DNA of 64,000 bases. It comes from Yponomeuta sedellus (taxonomy: Eukaryota > Arthropoda > Insecta > Lepidoptera > Yponomeutidae). The notes beneath the pieces are model-generated. The model had not been told where the DNA came from, ran no database searches, and saw only the letters and a list, made by a program, of their open reading frames with translations. Of the stretch, positions 18,163-30,119 are shown piece by piece. A program made the position numbers and the translations under genes. The number at the start of each line of letters is the position of its first letter. The first letter of the stretch is position 1. The stretch covers positions 18,105,988-18,169,987 of the forward strand of contig OW203726.1 of NCBI GenBank assembly GCA_934045075.1. The letters run 5' to 3'.

Positions 18163-19585
18163 TTAATTTGCATTTTCAGAAGAATAAGACATATTGATGA
18201 TCAACCTATTATCAAAATGACTTACTTCGCTTTGTGCCAATCAATTTTATCGTATGGAATAGTTGCATGGGGCGGAGCTAAAAAAACTATTCTGATCAAA
18301 GTTGAGAGGGCTCAAAGAGCTATTATTAAAGTAGCAATGTTTAAGAAATATCAATACCCTACAAGAAACCTATACAGGGAATTTCAAGTTTTAACTATAC
18401 GTCAATTATTCATTAAACAAATATTACTACGGCAACATTCACTGCCAGGACTAGATGTTGTTTTGCATAGAAGGAAACATGCCATATATAAGGTTCCTTC
18501 CTGTAGAACAGCGTTTGCTCAGGACTTTTCTTTGTTCTTTGCGCCATATTTGTATAATAGGGTCGGGAAATTATTATCTTTACATGATTGCACGAAATTT
18601 CAATGTAAAAAACTTCTTACAACATTTCTGGGCGAATTGGATTATGAATCATCTGAGAATATACTGAGAGTAATCAAATGATTAATATGTATTGTTTAAA
18701 GGATTATAAATAAACTATTTAAATAAATAACTTATAATAATATAAATAAATAACTTATAATAATAAAAATAATTTATAGTACCTATGCATTAAATGTACA
18801 ACATATCTTTATAATTTCTATGTAATATTACGTACATTTACTTGTGTTCGATGTAACGTATCTATGTAGGTCCTATGTATATATGTATATAAAGGCAAAG
18901 GCTTAGTTGTAGACTAAAAATATTTAATGTAAAAAATATAAGAAAGTGTAATGCATGTTAGAAAAAAGCATGTTTAGTTATTTTTAAAAAAAATACAACT
19001 TATGTATTGTAATACGATTCTAACTTTTAATTATCAAATTTAAATATGTAATGTAACGCAATTGTAATTTATTAATAATCTGATTCGACTGAAATATGAG
19101 AAAAAAAAATATATTGTGTTCACTCTAAATAATTTTCTTGCTCTGTGTAAGTCAGTAACGAGAGTCCAGTTAACGAAGACATCCTTTAACTGGGAATATT
19201 GTTTAATAAAGAGCTCCACTTCACTTGGTTACAACGAGAACGAGAACCTACCTTGCCGTCATACAGTATTTTTACTAGTGCGGAGGGTAGTAGTATCTTT
19301 TTGGCTGTTACTAGCTGCATATTTTAATAATTCTTATACTATGCTATGAATTAAGATATCTACAAGTAACAATAACGATCTAGTTTGTGGGAAGTCAATT
19401 CCACTGGCAAACTTCTAAGCATTTTGACTGGTTTACAGCAGGAATTCCTGACCGGAGTCCGGTCAGGATATTACATTATACTGTAGAAATGTAAGTACAT
19501 ATTGTATTGTATTTTAACATCTTGCCGTATGTAATTTGTTTCTATCAATAAATAATATTTGATTTGATTGATTTGATTTGATATA
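18163..19585 (+). pseudogene. LINE L5 (Jockey/CR1-like) ORF2 C-terminus and 3' UTR
   Basis: An uninterrupted frame from at least 18163 to 18681 encodes the end of a non-LTR reverse-transcriptase protein: MTYFALCQSILSYGIVAWGG, VERAQRAIIKVAMFKKY, FAPYLYNRVGKLLSL, then a stop after ENILRVIK. The 'LSYGI-x-WGG' followed by 'x-QRAI' pattern is usual just after the RT domain of Jockey and CR1 group LINEs. An AT-rich 3' UTR of ~900 bp follows, ending in AATAAATAATATTTGATTTG and (TTGAT)n. The RT palm and the endonuclease are absent, so this is a 5'-truncated copy whose remaining codons are intact. Confidence 0.85.
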
Positions 19586-20034
19586 TAATTATTACATACA
19601 TTTCTTAAGCTAACTTAGGATTAAGTTAGTTCAAAGGGTTCTTTGTTATTGTGACGGTAACAAGCAGGAAACGTGTTCACACAAAATACACTTACCATGG
19701 TCAGAGTTGCAGTGTAAACCTGGCTTGAAGCAAGAAGTCACGTTAACTCCCGTAAGCAAGTATAAGAGTGCAAGGCGTTGAAATGCAGCTTTATTACAGT
19801 TTGCACCTAAAGCCGCGTGTATACTATCTTAGTACGCTTGGACACAGTGATTTATTTTAGGAACTAAAATGTGTAGTCAACTCGGTTTGCACACATCTTA
19901 GTGCATTTATATTTTTGCTTCACTTTAAAGGCGTCTTGTTACTGCTTGTACCAAAACAGACCAAATTAATTGCTGTGATAGATAGAAGCAGTGTCAAGTA
20001 ATATGTTTATCGTCGAACTTTAATAATCTGAGTG
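19586..20034. other. No gene recognised
   Basis: No frame or repeat match. Confidence 0.5.
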
Positions 20035-20115
20035 TATTTCAATGTTTGTCATTTCTTGCCTTACACAGGATATTCTAGTTTGGGACCAGGACAGGTGATT
20101 TTGTTGTGTGGATGT
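20035..20115 (+). mobile_element. SINE S4 body fragment
   Basis: ATGTTTGTCATTTCTTGCC, ACACAGGATATTCTAGTTTG and GGACCAGGACAGGTGATTTT match the S4 body at 28640-28840. Confidence 0.65.
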
Positions 20116-20524
20116 TATTAATATAATTAACTAACCCGGACGCTTTACCGGGATATTAGGTATCCTATGTGTCCATTCAGATCTTTGACCATTTGTACGC
20201 CAAGATTTTTGTAAATACGTTCAGCTTTTATTGCGTAATTGAGTAATAAGTATCCAAACATCTCACGGAGTACTCTTACTTTGTGAGATGTTTGAATGTT
20301 AGTTAATAAAAGAAAAGATAAAAATTGTTTGGTCGCAGAAATAAAAACCACACTTTTCACAGCACTTACACAGCTTTGTAAAACTTCTTAAGCATACATT
20401 TTCACTACCACTTAACTTTATCTTACAAAACCAAGAATGTTCTATTATTGGTGCCAATTTTCCGTTTCATCTTAGTCTAGTACGATGAGTATGGCGCGCT
20501 TCGAGTACACTAAAATCGGCCATT

Positions 20525-20640
20525 TACGTCATGATTTATACAGAGTTCAGTGATACCTTCACTCACACTAGATGTTTGAAGGAACCACTCGGACGCTGCA
20601 ATGCCTGGAACACTGGTTTTGTATCCATTATGAACTAAGA
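20525..20640 (-). mobile_element. SINE S1 3' half
   Basis: The reverse strand reads CAGGCATTGCAGCGTCCGAG, TCTAGTGTGAGTGAAGGTAT and CTGTATAAATCATGACG, which is the S1 end with about 15% change. Confidence 0.75.
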
Positions 20641-20840
20641 TGCCAAGTCACTCGGTCCAAGTGAACTCAGATGGTGTAAACGCGGCTTTACCCGTACACA
20701 CGTATTTTATTGTAGGAAATGAGTCAGAAAAACCTAATCTTCGTAACCTTCGTGCTACATAAAGGAATAATGCTAAACCTTTTCTTTGTCCCTACTGCTG
20801 GTGCAATGCTGCTGGTGTCATGCAATGATAGCCTTGATGA

Positions 20841-20977
20841 CTTCTGACGGTAAGGCCCGCCACTGTCTTACAATCCTCCGCCAACCCGGACTTGGCCCCT
20901 ATGGTGGAGTATGGCCTAACATTCCTGCGATGCAGGAAGAGACCCGTGCCCCAGCAGTGGGGATATACAAGGGTTGA
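20841..20977 (+). mobile_element. 5S-derived SINE, 3' half
   Basis: GGTAAGGCCCGCCACTGTCT to CCCAGCAGTGGGGATATACA and AGGGTTGATA. The head is missing. Confidence 0.88.
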
Positions 20978-21435
20978 TAAGGAACGATAATATGCATTTC
21001 TATGTCTCAATTTAAATCTTTGCCTATCTGTAACCCAAGTTTCATGAAACTCCGTTCTCTCCGGCCTCCGGCCATTAATGCGTGATCGAGTAACAAACAT
21101 CCAAACTTCTTCATAAACTTTCACATTTATAATATCAGTAGGAAGTATGATTGATACGCGCCTTTCCAAAAGCAAGGAGGTTAAGGTTTATGTGTCAGTA
21201 GCGATGCTTGTTATGGTACTGATTTGGTATTAACAGCGGTGGTAGCGGATAGGTATAGAATGCTTACCTCACGTTCCAGGGGTTCCCTATTTCATACCGA
21301 AAATTCTTTGTCCGAAATACGGTTCACCTACGAATGATACTGCGAAGGGTTGATTGTTCGACGCGTTTTTAATCCGATACTTTCATTGTTCGGTGCCTTG
21401 TTACTTTGAAAACGTTTTGCCGATGCCTCGTTACT
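20978..21435. other. No gene recognised
   Basis: No domain in the short frames. Confidence 0.45.
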
Positions 21436-21439
21436 TTGA

Positions 21440-21650
21440 AATCCAGAGGTCTTAAGGTTTGAATCCCGGCATGCCATTGACTTGATTTTCTAAGATACAT
21501 GCAGTTATGAATTTAATTTGAATTATAGTAGCAATACCACTCGCTAAAGTTGAAAGAAAACATTGGCAAGAAGCCCCGAGTGACTTAGGTGTTCACAAGC
21601 TCTTGGAAGAAGGCCTGTGACCTGCTGTGGGACGTACACAGGCTGCTTAC
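21440..21650 (+). mobile_element. SINE 3' part, degraded
   Basis: AGGTTTGAATCCCGGCATGC, CAATACCACTCGCTAAAGTT, GAAAACATTGGCAAGAAGCC and AAGGCCTGTGACCTGCTGTG follow the order of the SINE at 42900-43200. The head box B is still visible. Confidence 0.6.
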
Positions 21651-21985
21651 GAGCGCAGGATTTCTGAACCAATCAATTGATTGCGGTCACCCCATTCCGA
21701 CCAGAGCTTAAAAGTCCTGTTTTTCATTAAATATGCGAGCAGATTTACGAGCATGGAGTACGCGGGCTGAATTCGGCATATCCGTTGGAGTAAAGGGGCA
21801 TTGTGACCGCATTCGGTGCCAATTACTTTTTTAATTAGTTCAACGACTGGATGTGGAATCATGGAATGCTGATACCTTGGCAAACTCTTGCAACATCAAA
21901 TTAATATATTTGTAGTATTATAAAGTTTGTGAAGGACCCACTGCAAACAATTTGATAGTCACGAAATCTACGAGAAAAGATTTTT
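21651..21985. other. No gene recognised
   Basis: A 78-codon frame on the minus strand (21647-21883) has no known motif. Confidence 0.45.
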
Positions 21986-22190
21986 AGTTGCTGTTATAAT
22001 AAAACAAAATTAATAATTATACTATTTTTATTTTTTAATGCACTAACCCGTGCTAAGGACAAACTTAAAAACCTATTTTTTGGCACGGATAGCCAGAGGT
22101 TGCGGGTTCGAATCCCGGCATGGGTGAAATTTTTAGCCTCTAAATAGGTATTTAAAATTAATAATTTTGTTTTATTATAAAAGCAACCAA
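21986..22190. mobile_element. AT-rich palindrome carrying family A copy 8 (snap-back)
   Basis: Outer arms TTGCTGTTATAATAAAACAA (left) and the near complement at ~22166-22190 form an older palindrome. At its centre, AAAATTAATAATT is duplicated (22006-22018 and 22154-22166) around a family A unit. That unit has a reversed 3' end (TACTATTTTTATTTTTTAAT to AACCTATTTT), then forward GGCACGGATAGCCAGAGG to AAATAGGTATTTAAAA. Confidence 0.85.
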
Positions 22191-22194
22191 AAAT

Positions 22195-22335
22195 TAAAGA
22201 AGTGGGAGGGAGGGGGGTGCCTTAACTAACCGCATGGCGCTTGTGGGATTTTTGGCGGAAATTGGCAAAGTAATTATCACTTTTTAATACTATTATGGAT
22301 TTCCGCAAAGTAACGCCTGATTCTATACAAAAAAA
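22195..22335. mobile_element. Non-autonomous element F, copy 2
   Basis: AAGTGGGAGGGAGGGGGG, TTAACTAACCGCATGG, TTTTTGGCGGAAATTGGC and CGCAAAGTAACGCCTGATTC are the reverse of 5946-6245 and lack the S3 insertion. Confidence 0.75.
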
Positions 22336-23464
22336 AATTACTCATCGGATACGTCCTAAGTCCTATCATTGCACTTTGCATTGCTACGAATTCGTAATAA
22401 TCTGGGTTGAAAACTTCAATTTTTAGCTTTTGAAGTTTTGGTTGCTATGTTAACTCTGTACACCAAGCAAATACGATCATGCTTTTCTACTTAAGATCAA
22501 TTACTCAATGAGCCAGTATTCGTCTTCTTCTAGATATCTTCCTAATTTTAATTAATTTTCAGCTGTAATCACCTTAATTAATGCTAACCAATTAGGAAGA
22601 GCGGAAGTTTTCCTGGCACAGGTAATTCTTACTTAAAAGGAAACTCCCACAAAAATTGTAACCTACATTAAGTTTGGTACTAAAAATAAACATATTTTAT
22701 TTATTATTATCAGACACTACCGAGGCATGCCATTCCTTTCTGTCCTCAACCATCCTCTGGCAGAAATCTGCCTCAGACCATGCATCGGTTCTACGCTGCG
22801 ATTAACAGTTTGTGATGTCCACTAGCTAAAATTTTACCTTATCAGATATCGCTAAGATAAAATGTACGCTAAAAAATATAGATAATTATCCATTGAGCAA
22901 TACATACGTTTTCTAGGAGACTGTTTCTTGACCTTGTTGCGGAATAATAAAAGGACTTACATTGTATAAGTAGGAACTTGAGACATAAAGCCCTCTTAAA
23001 TTGCTCTGTCAAGTTGCTGTTTTGTCTCGAACAGAAAATTGAAACGGACCCTCTGAGATCTTATTTACGTCGTCGTTAAGTTGATGGTTAGTTTCGCACA
23101 GCATCTTGAAATGAGCACTCAAGAGCGATTTCAGAGGCTTGAGAACTTTTGCAATGTCTCTTAGTTGCATAAGTTGCTTATTGAGTTGTCTTACATAAAA
23201 CATATCGTGGGCAGGCGTGATTATTAAACTATTAATTTATACTATCTTCTTCTTAACTCATAATTTATATTTAAATTTATTGATATCTGATACCTACTTT
23301 TCTGTTTTAATAATAGGTAAATATTTTATTTATAAATCCGAGTATAATCAATAATATTTACAAGACAATTAATAACAAGAACAGACAGAGAACTAAATTT
23401 AATAACTGACATAAGTAAAAAAAGACAATATATACAAAATAAAACAATAAAAAAGGTCTGTCGC
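22336..23464. other. No gene recognised
   Basis: About 1.1 kb with only short frames. It contains CTAATTTTAATTAATTTTCA and similar AT-rich stretches and no repeat shared inside the window. Confidence 0.5.
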
Positions 23465-24235
23465 CAACAATATCAACCCTTTGTATGCTCCCACTGTTGG
23501 GATGCGGGTCTCTTAAATTCCTATATCGCAGAAAGGTTAGGCCATACTCCAACACGGGGGCCAAGTCCGGGTTGTAGGAGGATTATAATAAGGCAGTGGC
23601 GAGCCTTACTGTTAGAAGTCAATAAACCGCCTAAGGCCTCTGACTCGGCTTAACGACTGCCATTACATGACAGCCGGCACAACAGCAGGCTGTTTGTCCA
23701 CCGCCGCCGTCACCGTCACGTCACCGAGAACGAGATTATTTCGGACCGAGTTTAATATGACGTGACGGCGATCGTTTGTCCACCGCGACCGATGGTTTAG
23801 TTTGTTCCAACTGTTCCAAACATTCTTTACTTTCTATAACTTCTATTAATGAATAAATATAGTTTTTAAATTTTTTGGCCATTTTATTACAATGATATAT
23901 TATGATAATTGATGACAGACAAAATAATAACTGAGCTCGTGTACGGCGCGACGGCGACGGCAGTGTGTGGACAAGTTCATACGTGTTTTGTACTACCGGC
24001 ACATCAGCCCGTCAAAATCTCGGGCCACGTTCTAGCGGTCACGCCGATCTACTCGCAATTTCGGCGGCCGGGATGACGGCGCTCGGGTGACGGATGTGCG
24101 GTGGACACGCGGCTTAAGTAAATTGTATGTACCGCTACTTCAGCGCCGTCATCTCGTTCTCGGTGAAGTGACGGTGACGGCGGCAGTGGACAAACAGCCT
24201 AACGGTCCTGGCGAAGCATGGATGTTGTACTAGGC
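23465..24235 (-). mobile_element. 5S-derived SINE, interrupted by a TIR element
   Basis: CAACAATATCAACCCTTTG to GACAGCCGGCACAACAGC (23465-23687) and AACGGTCCTGGCGAAGCATG (24200-24235) are the two sides of one SINE copy that lacks its 5S head. The part between is the element at 23688-24199. Confidence 0.85.
23688..24199. mobile_element. 512-bp TIR element (MITE) with GC-rich 48-bp ends
   Basis: The left end starts GGCTGTTTGTCCACCGCCGC and the right end is its complement; 46 of 48 positions pair (23688-23735 with 24152-24199). The ends are strikingly GC-rich while the middle is AT-rich. Weaker internal echoes of the ends (TTTGTCCACCGCGACC at ~23776; reversed GTGTGTGGACAAG at ~23965) suggest end duplication. 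The target duplication is not resolved, and ends of this style occur in PIF/Harbinger MITEs, which is a guess. Confidence 0.85.
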
Positions 24236-24759
24236 AACGAGCGCCAAAATCTAGACCCTTAACTTTTTTATTTATTGAAATGAATATTGTAACATAACAG
24301 TAAACTTATGTTACTTGTTAGATACAGCGGACGCAATTCGATACAATGCATGTTTTGTTATATCTAAACACTTAAAAGAAAGGTCGGAAAACTCGAGCTA
24401 AGAACAGAAATAAATACTTCAGACGCTGTCAGACTAAATTGGAGCAAATTGTAGTTCCCATTAACTCGACTCCAGTTATAGACTTGTACAACGCAGTTGT
24501 GCGCTCTAAGGATTAATTTGTACACAAGTTCAACAATTTCAGGAAGGAGGTTTGGTAGAAAAGCGGACGGCGATAAAAGTTATAAAGTACATTGCAGAAG
24601 CAATGCCGAGTGGCTACTTATGGTGGAGGTGTATATATTATTTACGAACTTTTAGCAATGCCTGCGACTTTGCTCGCCGCTTTGAAAGAACAACACAAAT
24701 TGTTGTTTCTTTGTTAGATTACATAATATTTGGCCTCCTCATCTACGTAATGAGTTGAT
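24236..24759. other. No gene recognised
   Basis: A 68-codon frame at 24552-24758 ends in a hydrophobic stretch (VVSLLDYIIFGLLIYVMS). It overlaps no repeat and resembles no family I know. Confidence 0.4.
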
Positions 24760-24840
24760 TTATGCAGCGTCCAGTGACATTCTTCACTCTCACTAGATGG
24801 GTGAACGGACCACTCGGATATTGCAGTGCCCGGGACAAGT
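24760..24840 (-). mobile_element. SINE S1 3' fragment
   Basis: Reversed S1 end: GCAGCGTCCAGTGACATTCT, CACTAGATGGGTGAACGGAC, TGCAGTGCCCGGGACAAG. Confidence 0.7.
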
Positions 24841-27005
24841 TTTTTTTATTTTTTTTTTTAAATATAATACTTATGTTTTAGAGTATGGCGTTGTCAATTT
24901 AATGTCAATATTATTTCTTTTTTCCAAATCATTGTGTTGTATTTTCTTCAAAGTACATTGTCGATATAAACAATAATTCAACACATTCATAAATTAATCG
25001 TATTTTATTGCGCTCGCTCCAAAGATAAAGTTACATAAAGATTAAGTCCACGTAGTCCTTCCTTTGTCCAGCTTTGAGGAAATGAGATTTATAACTCTGT
25101 CTCTAAGAACTGCAAGTCATTGAAATGGAAACAGACACTACAAAACGGTGGGATATTTCTGTATTCACTTTGGGTTAAGAAAGATACAACTTCTCCGAAC
25201 CATGGAGCGCAAATTAAATGCTACCAGCATGAACAATGCTACCAGAAAATAAAAATAGAGAATTCCGCTAAGTTAATACTTCACTGTAGCATTGTCTCTT
25301 TAATTTTCTCAGGAAAGAACGTAACAAAACCTTACTGAAGTATTTACTTAGTAAATTTCTCAATTCAGAAACTGGCCCTTAGCATAATATTTTTAAAACC
25401 GCGTCCGTGATAACTCAAATATATCTTGATGAATCTTTTTAGCGAACCGAATACAGTACCCAATAAAGGATGTATTAACTTATGGGAGTCTAAATCGTAG
25501 AATTGACAACTTATGTTTTAAACATAAACCGCCTTATTATAAAAACCTGAATAAGTCCTGGTTTAGACCAAGACTAAAAGATCTAGGATTGTTACGGTAT
25601 CAAAGTTAGACCCAGATCAAATGTGTGTCGTTATTACAAATAGAAGACTATTCGAGGATCAGTTAAACCAGAGATCAGCCATGGTTCAAATAATATTCAC
25701 TGATTCGTTCATTCAGCTTTCATTCAATGCTGCGTTCCGTTTCACTAAATGGATATTATCTTCACATTTTAAACGCAAAATTATTCATTATTGCGTTTAA
25801 AATACCTGTACATCGTAAATTGTTCATTGTTTAGGTTCCAATCTAACTAAAATGAGCACTATTAATTATTATATTGTTATTGAAGCGTTTTTATAATCAA
25901 ATGGTTACTCTCGAGTGAAATGGAGTGAAATATTCGAGCGCGCGCGCCAATCCGAGACGTCAAAAAATTTCTGATAGTTTCATACTGGGAATAGGTATTA
26001 TAAATTTTTAAACTTTGGGCGGTTTCGTTATTGATTATTATAATAATAAAATGAAACATTTGAAGAAAAACGTGAACCTATATTTGTATCGAAAATCTTC
26101 GTCACTTAATTTGAAGGGAGATACGATGACGAAGTCCAAATCATGTCCCAATCGTCCAAATCATCGAAATCCGTCATATCAATGACGTCCATAATATCAA
26201 TTATTTATTGCAATCTATCACACACACAAAACAAAAACAAATTCAAACGTCAATTTGGAGGTTAGTCCATAGATAAACTAGGGGTATCAGAAGTTTAACT
26301 TTAGTACCATAGATAGTCCATGACGTAGCGATAAACTTCGTTTTGTAATAACATTTTACTTGGTCTATGGTTTAAACCTGGTAACAATCCGAGTACTAAA
26401 TTTAGACCGCGTTTTGGAATAAGGCTGAAATTGTCTAAACTGTGTTTGTTAATAATTTATGTTATACATAAATTGTTTATACTTACCAGTCCAACAACGT
26501 GCTGCACTTAAATGTATTTCCCTATGTAAACCGGCCATCCAGTCCACCCATTTCACAATATACGGACGTACTCACAAATCGTGTCATGTGACGTGTTCTA
26601 ATTGAAAACAGCTCTAGCTTACGGTTGGCTGGTGAGAGCCGGTCTGCCTCTGCCTCTATAATTCAGTTAGCTTCCGGTAGACCACGGGTCTGCCAATTGG
26701 CCAGACTTTACCAGCGTCTCTAGCTCTTTTACAAGAGGAAAACTTTGTACAATTTCAATATTGCAGCTCTGAAATGATGACCACTGGAATGAGAAAGAGA
26801 GAAGCTCAGTCCTGCAGGCAGGTGCCCGTATATGGAGAAATAATGGATAAATTTAAATGGGTAATTATCTGAAAATTTTATTGGAAAATTTAGCAGAGGA
26901 TGCAGAATGCAAAGAACTTAGATTTCCGAAAAAATAATTTTAATCGGTTATGATCGGTACAGGTTTAACTAGTGCGAGAAATATAATAACTGGGGTAATA
27001 AAAAC
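24841..27005. other. Long stretch without recognised genes
   Basis: Contents that I can see: a degraded MITE end at 25340-25390 (TTTACTTAGTAAATTTCTCA, also in 47300-47430 and 55030), a 12-bp-arm hairpin at 25768-25803 (TTTTAAACGCAA), and a GC-rich patch at 26520-26720. No domain appears in any frame. Confidence 0.5.
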
Positions 27006-27488
27006 TAATAACAATTATTATACTATTTTTATTTTTAATGGACTAACCCGTGCTAAGGACAAATTTAAAAACCTATTTAGAGGCTAAAAATTTCACCCAT
27101 GCCGGGACTCGAACCCGCAACCTCTGGATATCCGTGCCAGCGCTCTACCAATTGAGCCAATGGGCGACTACCGGCATCAGTGAAATTTTGAACCTCTTTA
27201 CACTATTCTCTGTATTACGTACAGGCAGCGACATCCGGCTTAAAATTGCATCACTTACAGCCCCGACTACCTACTTTGCAGTTAGGTTTTACATCGGAAT
27301 GATATCACTGTACCCACATGATAATACTATTTTTATTTTTAATGCACTAACCCGTGCTATTTTGCTGCCGGTGATTTGCCCATTAGCTCAGTTGGAAAGA
27401 GCGCTGACACGGATAGCCAGAGGTCGTGGGTTCGAATCCCGGCATGGGTGGAATTTTTAGCCTCTAAATAAGTTTTTAATAACAATTA
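27006..27488 (-). mobile_element. Family A retroposon, copy 9 (longest, multi-part snap-back)
   Basis: TAATAACAATTA flanks at 27006-27017 and 27477-27488. The inside runs: a reversed full-length copy (27018-27315, from ACTATTTTTATTTTTAATGG to CAGTGATATCATTCC reversed), a second reversed 3' end (27321-27359), then a forward tRNA block (CCCATTAGCTCAGTTGGAAA to CTCTAAATAAGTTTTT). All three parts sit between one duplication pair, so they entered together. Confidence 0.9.
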
Positions 27489-28544
27489 GTTTTCCATATT
27501 TTTTAAAACGACATGTAAAAATACAAACAATATTTTGTAAGATGACTCAAAAAATCGTAAAATGGTACTAACATTCTAAGCTGTCAGTCGTTTTGTGAAG
27601 TGTTACGTTCATGTCCAATTTGTATATTGCGTTTTCATACGACGCGACTAGAATTTCTCTGTCGCGAATTTTTACGACAAACCAGTATATTGTGCCTGTA
27701 ATACCTTAATACCTGTACGGGACGTAACCGCGTGCTGACCTATCTTAACTAGGCTCTTCGACCAGGTTTAGCCCATGAGCCGACGTGATTTACCATGGGC
27801 CGCTGCGAGCACAACAGCTACTTGAAGCCACTTGTGAAAGATTTGTAGGATGTCTGTAGATCAGTATCATCTATATAATACACCTTTCCGCAGGAAGGCC
27901 AACTGTATTCTTTTGGGTACACCAACAGTGCATGAAGACTGGCTCGGCGAAGAAAGCATATATTTAGCTGATAAGCGACTGAGTTTAATGGACACGGAGA
28001 GGCAGCAAGATATTGTGGAAGACGTAGAGAATCCAGTAGAGGTAAATGAACACCTGCTTTCATGAGCCCATGAAAAACTGGGACGAGAGAGTGAGTCTGC
28101 ACCATCGCAACCGCTTACTCACTAAAGGCTCTTCACGCGAATATGACCTCAAGCTTTGTATTCTTAGACATGCTTCTTACATATCGGGAGATAGTGCACC
28201 GATGTTGGTTTGTCGCCGTCGCGTCGTCGGATTACGATAAGGAGAATATCATCATCACATACCTGCGAATTCTTTTTTATGCTTGCAAACGTCAGTAGAC
28301 GCAAAATACATGATCGAAGATTCACTTAAATGTCTACTTAGGAAAAGCTCGCTCATCGGAAAGAGCACTTTAGGTGTGTGGGAGACATGCCTCTACAAAT
28401 CATGGTACGGGTACATTAGGGGCCTTTCTTTTTCGATGAATTCTAAAGCATTATTCAATTCCATGTGACATGTTCCATCAGTAAAATAACTAAGCGGATA
28501 TGCTGAAATGCTCATGCGTATTCGACTAATTGGTTTGAACTGTA
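27489..28544. other. No gene recognised, some coding-like composition
   Basis: Frames at 27850-28065 (plus) and 27818-28105 (minus) overlap, so at most one is real. The plus one (HEDWLGEESIYLADKRLSLM, DTERQQDIVEDVENPVEVNE) is hydrophilic and could be a gene fragment, but I match it to nothing. Confidence 0.35.
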
Positions 28545-28870
28545 TCGTCGGTATCTAGCGATATCACTCTGATTATGATGTGGTGGGTTCGATTTCGACT
28601 GGGGGCCGCCGTACATTTATAAAAATGGTCCGTGTCTGGGTTTATTTTCATGTTTGTGATTTCCTTGCCTGTCTGTCATAGCACAGGGTAAATAGATAGA
28701 TAGTGAACACTTTATTGTACATAAAAAGGATATTACGCAGATATTTCTTAACCTAAGAGTACAGATGACGGCCTTATCACTAAAAGGTTATCTCAGGGCC
28801 AGGACCAGAGATTGTGTTATGTGGAAGTTGTTATGACGTGCAGTATTATTTAGTTTAGGCAAGGGCTGGA
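28545..28870 (+). mobile_element. SINE S4 with a LINE L8 3' end inserted
   Basis: The S4 head (GTGGTGGGTTCGATTTCGAC) and body (GGTCCGTGTCTGGGTTTATT) are cut in CACAGGGT by a reversed LINE 3' end (28694-28800). It resumes at CAGGGCCAGGACCAGAGATT. CAGGG is present on both sides. Confidence 0.8.
28694..28800 (-). mobile_element. LINE L8 3' UTR
   Basis: The reverse strand reads CTTTTAGTGATAAGGCCGTC, GGTTAAGAAATATCTGCGTA, TTTTTATGTACAATAAAGTG, then TATCTATCTATTT. Other copies: 41415-41555, 45068-45175, 45973-46077, 48425-48560 and 48825-49120. Confidence 0.85.
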
Positions 28871-28984
28871 CAAAAGTCTCATTCTAGTCCAGGAGATTAT
28901 TACTGAGCCGTCTCAGACCACTTCGAATTGTTGATCGAGTTCATATGTTGGCACTCGAAGCCAATTTTCGTACAACTACAGTAT

Positions 28985-29115
28985 GTCAGGTTTTAGAATA
29001 TACCTCGGGCTGTAGAGTAGGCTTCGGTTTTCGACAAAAGCACACGAGCGTAATACTACTTCATGCTCTGTATAAAACTTTTCTTCTTTTTAAAGGTATA
29101 TTCTAAAAGCTAACA
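28985..29115. mobile_element. TIR element M2, copy 2
   Basis: GGTTTTAGAATATACCTCGG on the left and AGGTATATTCTAAAAGCTAA on the right are the ends. The inside matches 6390-6470 in reverse. Confidence 0.65.
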
Positions 29116-29763
29116 GATTGTACCCAATGTATTCAGCTGACGTGATAGGGTCCCATATACATTTCGTGGTCAGGACTCTTCTAGACACGGCTAGAACCTA
29201 TTTCATAAGCAACCTATATACATCCTATAACTGGTTACATGCCTTCTCCCAGATAGAGACAGAGAGAGAGAGAGATTACGGGTTTAACCGACAAGTACGC
29301 GTAACGCGGATGATCGATTTCAAGCGCTGATGTATATAAACACCTTTAACACTCAGCAATCCTCACAATAGTTTCCTTGAAATTCAATTGTTTCCCAAAA
29401 ACGTGTTGTTACAGTTGTCCTTCAAATAAGAAGTATTTTTAAAGTAACGGTTTTTTTAAATCTTCCGCGGAAATTAATGTAATCTACTATAAGTTCCCTT
29501 ACTATATATATTAAGATAAAGATATTTCTTTACTAGAGAGATAAATGCATTGTTACAATACTTGCGGTATCTGCACTAGACTTTAAGTTTGTATCGCAGA
29601 AAACTGATTAATCTCACTAATGGCGAATTTTTCAATCCTCGGATAACATTTATCCGTCTAATAAAGTATTACACATCAATATAAAAATGTCATCGCGAAA
29701 TGACAAAAGAAAGGCAATTACCACACATTTATGAAATTGTTGTTTAATACGATATTTGACGAA
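29116..29763. other. No gene recognised
   Basis: Contains a short GA run (29258-29273). No other structure seen. Confidence 0.5.
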
Positions 29764-29985
29764 TAACTTTTATCCAAAGATTGAGAAATCAGCCCTAAAG
29801 CAAGTAATATTCTTTACTTCTTTAGTTGTCACTTCTAGTGCTTTTTCTACATGTTTATAAAATAAATCTATTTCTTCGTGACATTTATCTCGTGCGGGCG
29901 CATAAGCCGGAATTATAGAAATGTTGAAACTAATTGGCAATTTTTTTTTCTGGGCGCAGTAATTGGCTTTTAGGTACATACCCCC
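29764..29985 (-). pseudogene. LINE apurinic-type endonuclease fragment
   Basis: The minus strand encodes LPISFNISIIPAYAPARDKC, HEEIDLFYKHVEKALEVTTK, EVKNITCFRADFSIFG. It matches the pattern of the endonuclease domain of RTE-like LINEs, where a YAP motif is followed ~35 residues later by GDFN. Here the latter is ADFS, so the catalytic Asp-Phe-Asn centre is damaged. It is the only 5' (endonuclease) part of a LINE seen in the window. Confidence 0.75.
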
Positions 29986-30119
29986 TTACTCATAGTGGTC
30001 CGCTAACTTAAAACAGCTGCTAAAGAGTGTTCTTTTTCATTCTGACTTAGGTCAATAGAAGGGGACAGAGTGAGAATTAGCAATGCTTTAAGTTAGCAGA
30101 CTATTATGAATAAGGGAGC
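29982..30119. mobile_element. Foldback element (MITE)
   Basis: CCCTTACTCATAGTGGTCCG, CTAACTTAAAA on the left pairs with the complement of TTTAAGTTAGCAGACTATTA, TGAATAAGGGA on the right (~80% match). No coding. Confidence 0.75.

Noticed and set aside
27818..28240. Overlapping frames on both strands with coding-like composition
   Set aside because: No domain, no splice context I can defend, and mutually exclusive frames; kept only as an unassigned stretch.
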